Positions 8,700 through 10,047 of a DNA stretch of 10,047 bases are shown piece by piece. The stretch comes from Bisporella sp. PMI_857 (Eukaryota; Ascomycota; Leotiomycetes; Helotiales; Helotiaceae), in assembly GCA_021307315.1 (NCBI GenBank), contig JAJSPD010000285.1, positions 1 to 10,047 on the forward strand, given 5' to 3'. The translations under genes were made by a program, and so were the position numbers. Each line of letters starts with the position of its first letter. The stretch's first letter is position 1. Under the pieces are notes generated by a model that was not told where the DNA came from, ran no database searches, and saw only the letters and a list, made by a program, of their open reading frames with translations.

Positions 8700-8953
8700 T
8701 TCGACTGGGTAGCAGTCGTCAGTGTTCTTCGTTATTATGACATCGGTTTCATCGCTGCTGTAGCCGCTATTATGGCCGGCTTTCTTATTCGTGCTTTCGT
8801 GGAAAAGGTTATTCTCGTCGGCGGTTTCGTCGTCGTTAGAGTCGAAAAGGAGGTCGTCGTTGTACTCAGGGCTATTACCAGCATTACTATTATCGTTATA
8901 CTCCAGGCTATCGTCAGCATTGACACTTTTGCCGTTATGCTTCTTTTTTTTTT
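8700..8953 (-). other. Acidic Asp/Asn-rich insert in the recombinase
   Basis: Low-complexity segment of about 80 residues between box I and the rest of the catalytic domain. It has two related blocks (DDSLEYNDNSNAG and GNSPEYNDDL), then repeated Asp, Asn, Glu and Ser, preceded by a lysine run from a 13-A homopolymer on the minus strand. It explains the long spacing between the two catalytic arginines. Confidence 0.7.
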
Positions 8954-9233
8954 TTTAAGGCTGGCTATTCTTGGTCTTTTCTACTTCTTTAAGAGGGTCT
9001 TCGCTGGCTTTGCTTTTCGAGGAGTGGACGAACTCGGCGGGCCGACTACCTGTGTAGGATTGGAACAGTAGGATCGTGGCGACGTCATGACGGTCGTCTT
9101 CAGTTGGAAACACATGTTCATCTCGAGCCTAGTGCTGGACGAGCAAAAGAAGTAAGTCATCAGGTTTCGCTACGGGCTTGGATTTGGACGTAGTATCCAG
9201 GTTAAACTTGACTTTTAGCATGCCGTTGATGTA

Positions 9234-9292
9234 CTTCGAGCGGAGGATTAGTATGCGATGAAAGAGAGGCGTGAGAGGAGGATGAAACATAC
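9234..9292 (-). other. Predicted intron 1b of the recombinase
   Basis: GTATGT donor at 9292, TACTAAT branch element near 9249-9255 and AAG acceptor ending at 9234 give a 59-nt phase-0 intron joining NDSDEVVK to YINGMLKVKF. An in-frame TAA lies just inside it. Confidence 0.85.
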
Positions 9293-9476
9293 TTTAACCA
9301 CTTCGTCTGAATCGTTCGCATTTACAAAGGTGCCATTGACCCGGCGATAAAGCATTTTGAAATCCCGCCAGTACTGGTTGACTGACTTTTTTTTTCTTTT
9401 TTTCCGCTTTGTTGCTAGGTACGTTTCGCAGATCTAGTGGAGGAACAACATTATCGTTCCTTTATTACAATTCTGC

Positions 9477-9560
9477 CTAAGAATAGCGGTACGCCAATAT
9501 TCCAGACAAAGATGGTTACAGTACTTGCTTTTTGTTAGCTAACTTGGCTAAATTACTTAC
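9477..9560 (-). other. Possible intron 1a of the recombinase
   Basis: The coding frame shows several stops between 9539 and 9565, starting at a GTAAGT donor (9560) with GCTAAC at 9534-9539. Two acceptors keep the frame: AAAAAG ending at 9528 (33 nt, shorter than usual) or CTTAG ending at 9477 (84 nt). Both lengths are multiples of three, so unspliced sequence with mutated codons cannot be excluded. Confidence 0.45.
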
Positions 9561-9811
9561 ACTTAAGCTATCCGAGTATACTTGATGAATTTCTGCCTGA
9601 TGTAGTAGATATTGGCTTTGGTATTATCAGAGTCCAGCGGCTGTAAGAATTGCTTTTTGTTCAGATCAACTTCTATACGGCGATAATTTTCTTTGCTTAG
9701 CATTTGCTTCTTTTTTTCTTTTAATATCCGGCTGGTGTTTCTACGTCGTTTGAGAACATTTTCAAGAGTTTTGAAAGTCTTTTTTGCTCGAATTGGGATT
9801 GTGGGGGCCAT

Positions 9812-10047
9812 GGTCCCTGGGGAGGTTCCGAGTAAGGCAGCAGAAGTGGAGAATAATTTTCGAGAAAATTGAGTTCAGGGAGGTTAAGGACAGCGAGACA
9901 TCGACTGCGAGAGTGTTAGCCAGAGAGCACAACCGTAAGAGAGAAGGGAAGGCACTAAGATTGAAGCTGATTACTCCAGAATTGGAGAAGGTGGGCGGCT
10001 GCGAAAGCAAATATAGCCCAGAGAGCCCTCAGAATACAGGGGGGTGT
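9812..10047 (-). promoter_or_regulatory. Leader and putative promoter of the recombinase
   Basis: Read on the minus strand, this region is rich in C and T just before the ATG, as in many fungal promoters and 5' leaders. It contains a TATA-like CTATATTTGC about 200 bases upstream. No gene is supported here; a frame covering 9762-10010 on this strand overlaps the recombinase start and lacks protein-like features. If the recombinase is a captain, the 5' end of the element should lie here or just beyond the window. No terminal repeat could be recognised. Confidence 0.35.

Larger units (their letters stand above)
7002..9811 (-). pseudogene. DUF3435 tyrosine recombinase (captain-like), degraded
   Basis: Reads leftwards from ATG at 9809-9811 (good context, A at -3) to TGA at 7002-7004. 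With introns 9234-9292, 8442-8493 and 8012-8076 removed, 878 codons join without a frameshift; a fourth intron near 9560 is likely. In order: a basic N-terminal part with a lysine/arginine run (about residues 135-143); box I SYTGSRPAEFV with Arg at 9042-9044 (about R237); an Asp/Asn-rich acidic insert (about 268-350); RDLLAIKVHLRHHKK; FLFRENPLPILCPISHIL; RPVFRKSVRTV; TYCFRR with the second Arg at 8102-8104 (about R533); KHDPFTGVFNEAY with His at 7983-7985 and the candidate nucleophile Tyr at 7950-7952; and a C-terminal C2H2-like part (CIFCTGNEQLPY, HIWNHVENVH). In-frame TAA/TAG stand at 9563, 9434, 9129, 8955, 8586, 8258, 8210 and 7731 (lower coordinates). Family knowledge: DUF3435 recombinases mobilise Starship elements, though related copies also occur elsewhere. 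The product is not expressed intact. Confidence 0.93.

Noticed and set aside
3814..9565. Alternative genetic code reading TAG as tryptophan
   Set aside because: TGG is still used for Trp in the same frames (for example CSVFWVRA and HWKPE), and TAA codons interrupt them too; mutation is the simpler explanation.
9762..10010. Minus-strand open frame overlapping the recombinase start
   Set aside because: Out of frame with the recombinase, pyrimidine-rich leader composition, and starts at TTG.

Overview
The window looks like a gene-poor, mutation-degraded stretch of a filamentous ascomycete (Pezizomycotina) genome. The pointers are short introns with GTATGT/GTAAGT/GTACGT donors and CTAAC/CTAAT branch sites, a fungal-type NLR, a DUF3435-type tyrosine recombinase, a Tc1/mariner-type MITE, and damage typical of repeat-induced point mutation (RIP). 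I see no intact protein-coding gene, rRNA, tRNA or CRISPR array. All three recognisable gene bodies lie on the minus strand, so they read from right to left.

Right part (about 7002-9811). A degraded DUF3435 ('FluG-domain'/Starship-captain-like) tyrosine recombinase. Splicing three well-supported introns, plus a fourth less certain one, gives one continuous frame of about 850-877 codons from an ATG at 9809-9811 to a TGA at 7002-7004. There is no frameshift, but there are about ten in-frame TAA/TAG codons. The catalytic residues of the family are still encoded. The 236 bases to its right are a pyrimidine-rich (minus strand) leader with a TATA-like box.

Middle (about 3523-6970). A 151-bp Tc1/mariner-type MITE with a TA target duplication lies 32 bases past the recombinase stop codon. 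Beyond it is a degraded NLR: a purine-nucleoside-phosphorylase-like domain, a 179-nt intron, an NB-ARC ATPase and a short TPR tail. Apart from stop codons it is also in a single consistent frame.

Left part (1-3520). A third degraded minus-strand reading frame of unknown function (about 49-1539) and a second, truncated copy of its beginning (about 2405-2701). The two copies sit inside a pair of diverged direct repeats of about 520 bp, spaced about 1.05 kb apart, each ending in a 13-bp tandem repeat. Between and beyond them is AT-rich non-coding DNA with several small inverted repeats.

Interpretation (inference): a captain-type recombinase at one edge reading inward, followed by an NLR cargo-like gene and an orphan gene, is the layout of a Starship giant transposon. 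All three frames carry only TAA/TAG internal stops, several at expected tryptophan positions, as expected if the whole unit was repeated and hit by RIP. The element ends are not visible in the window.
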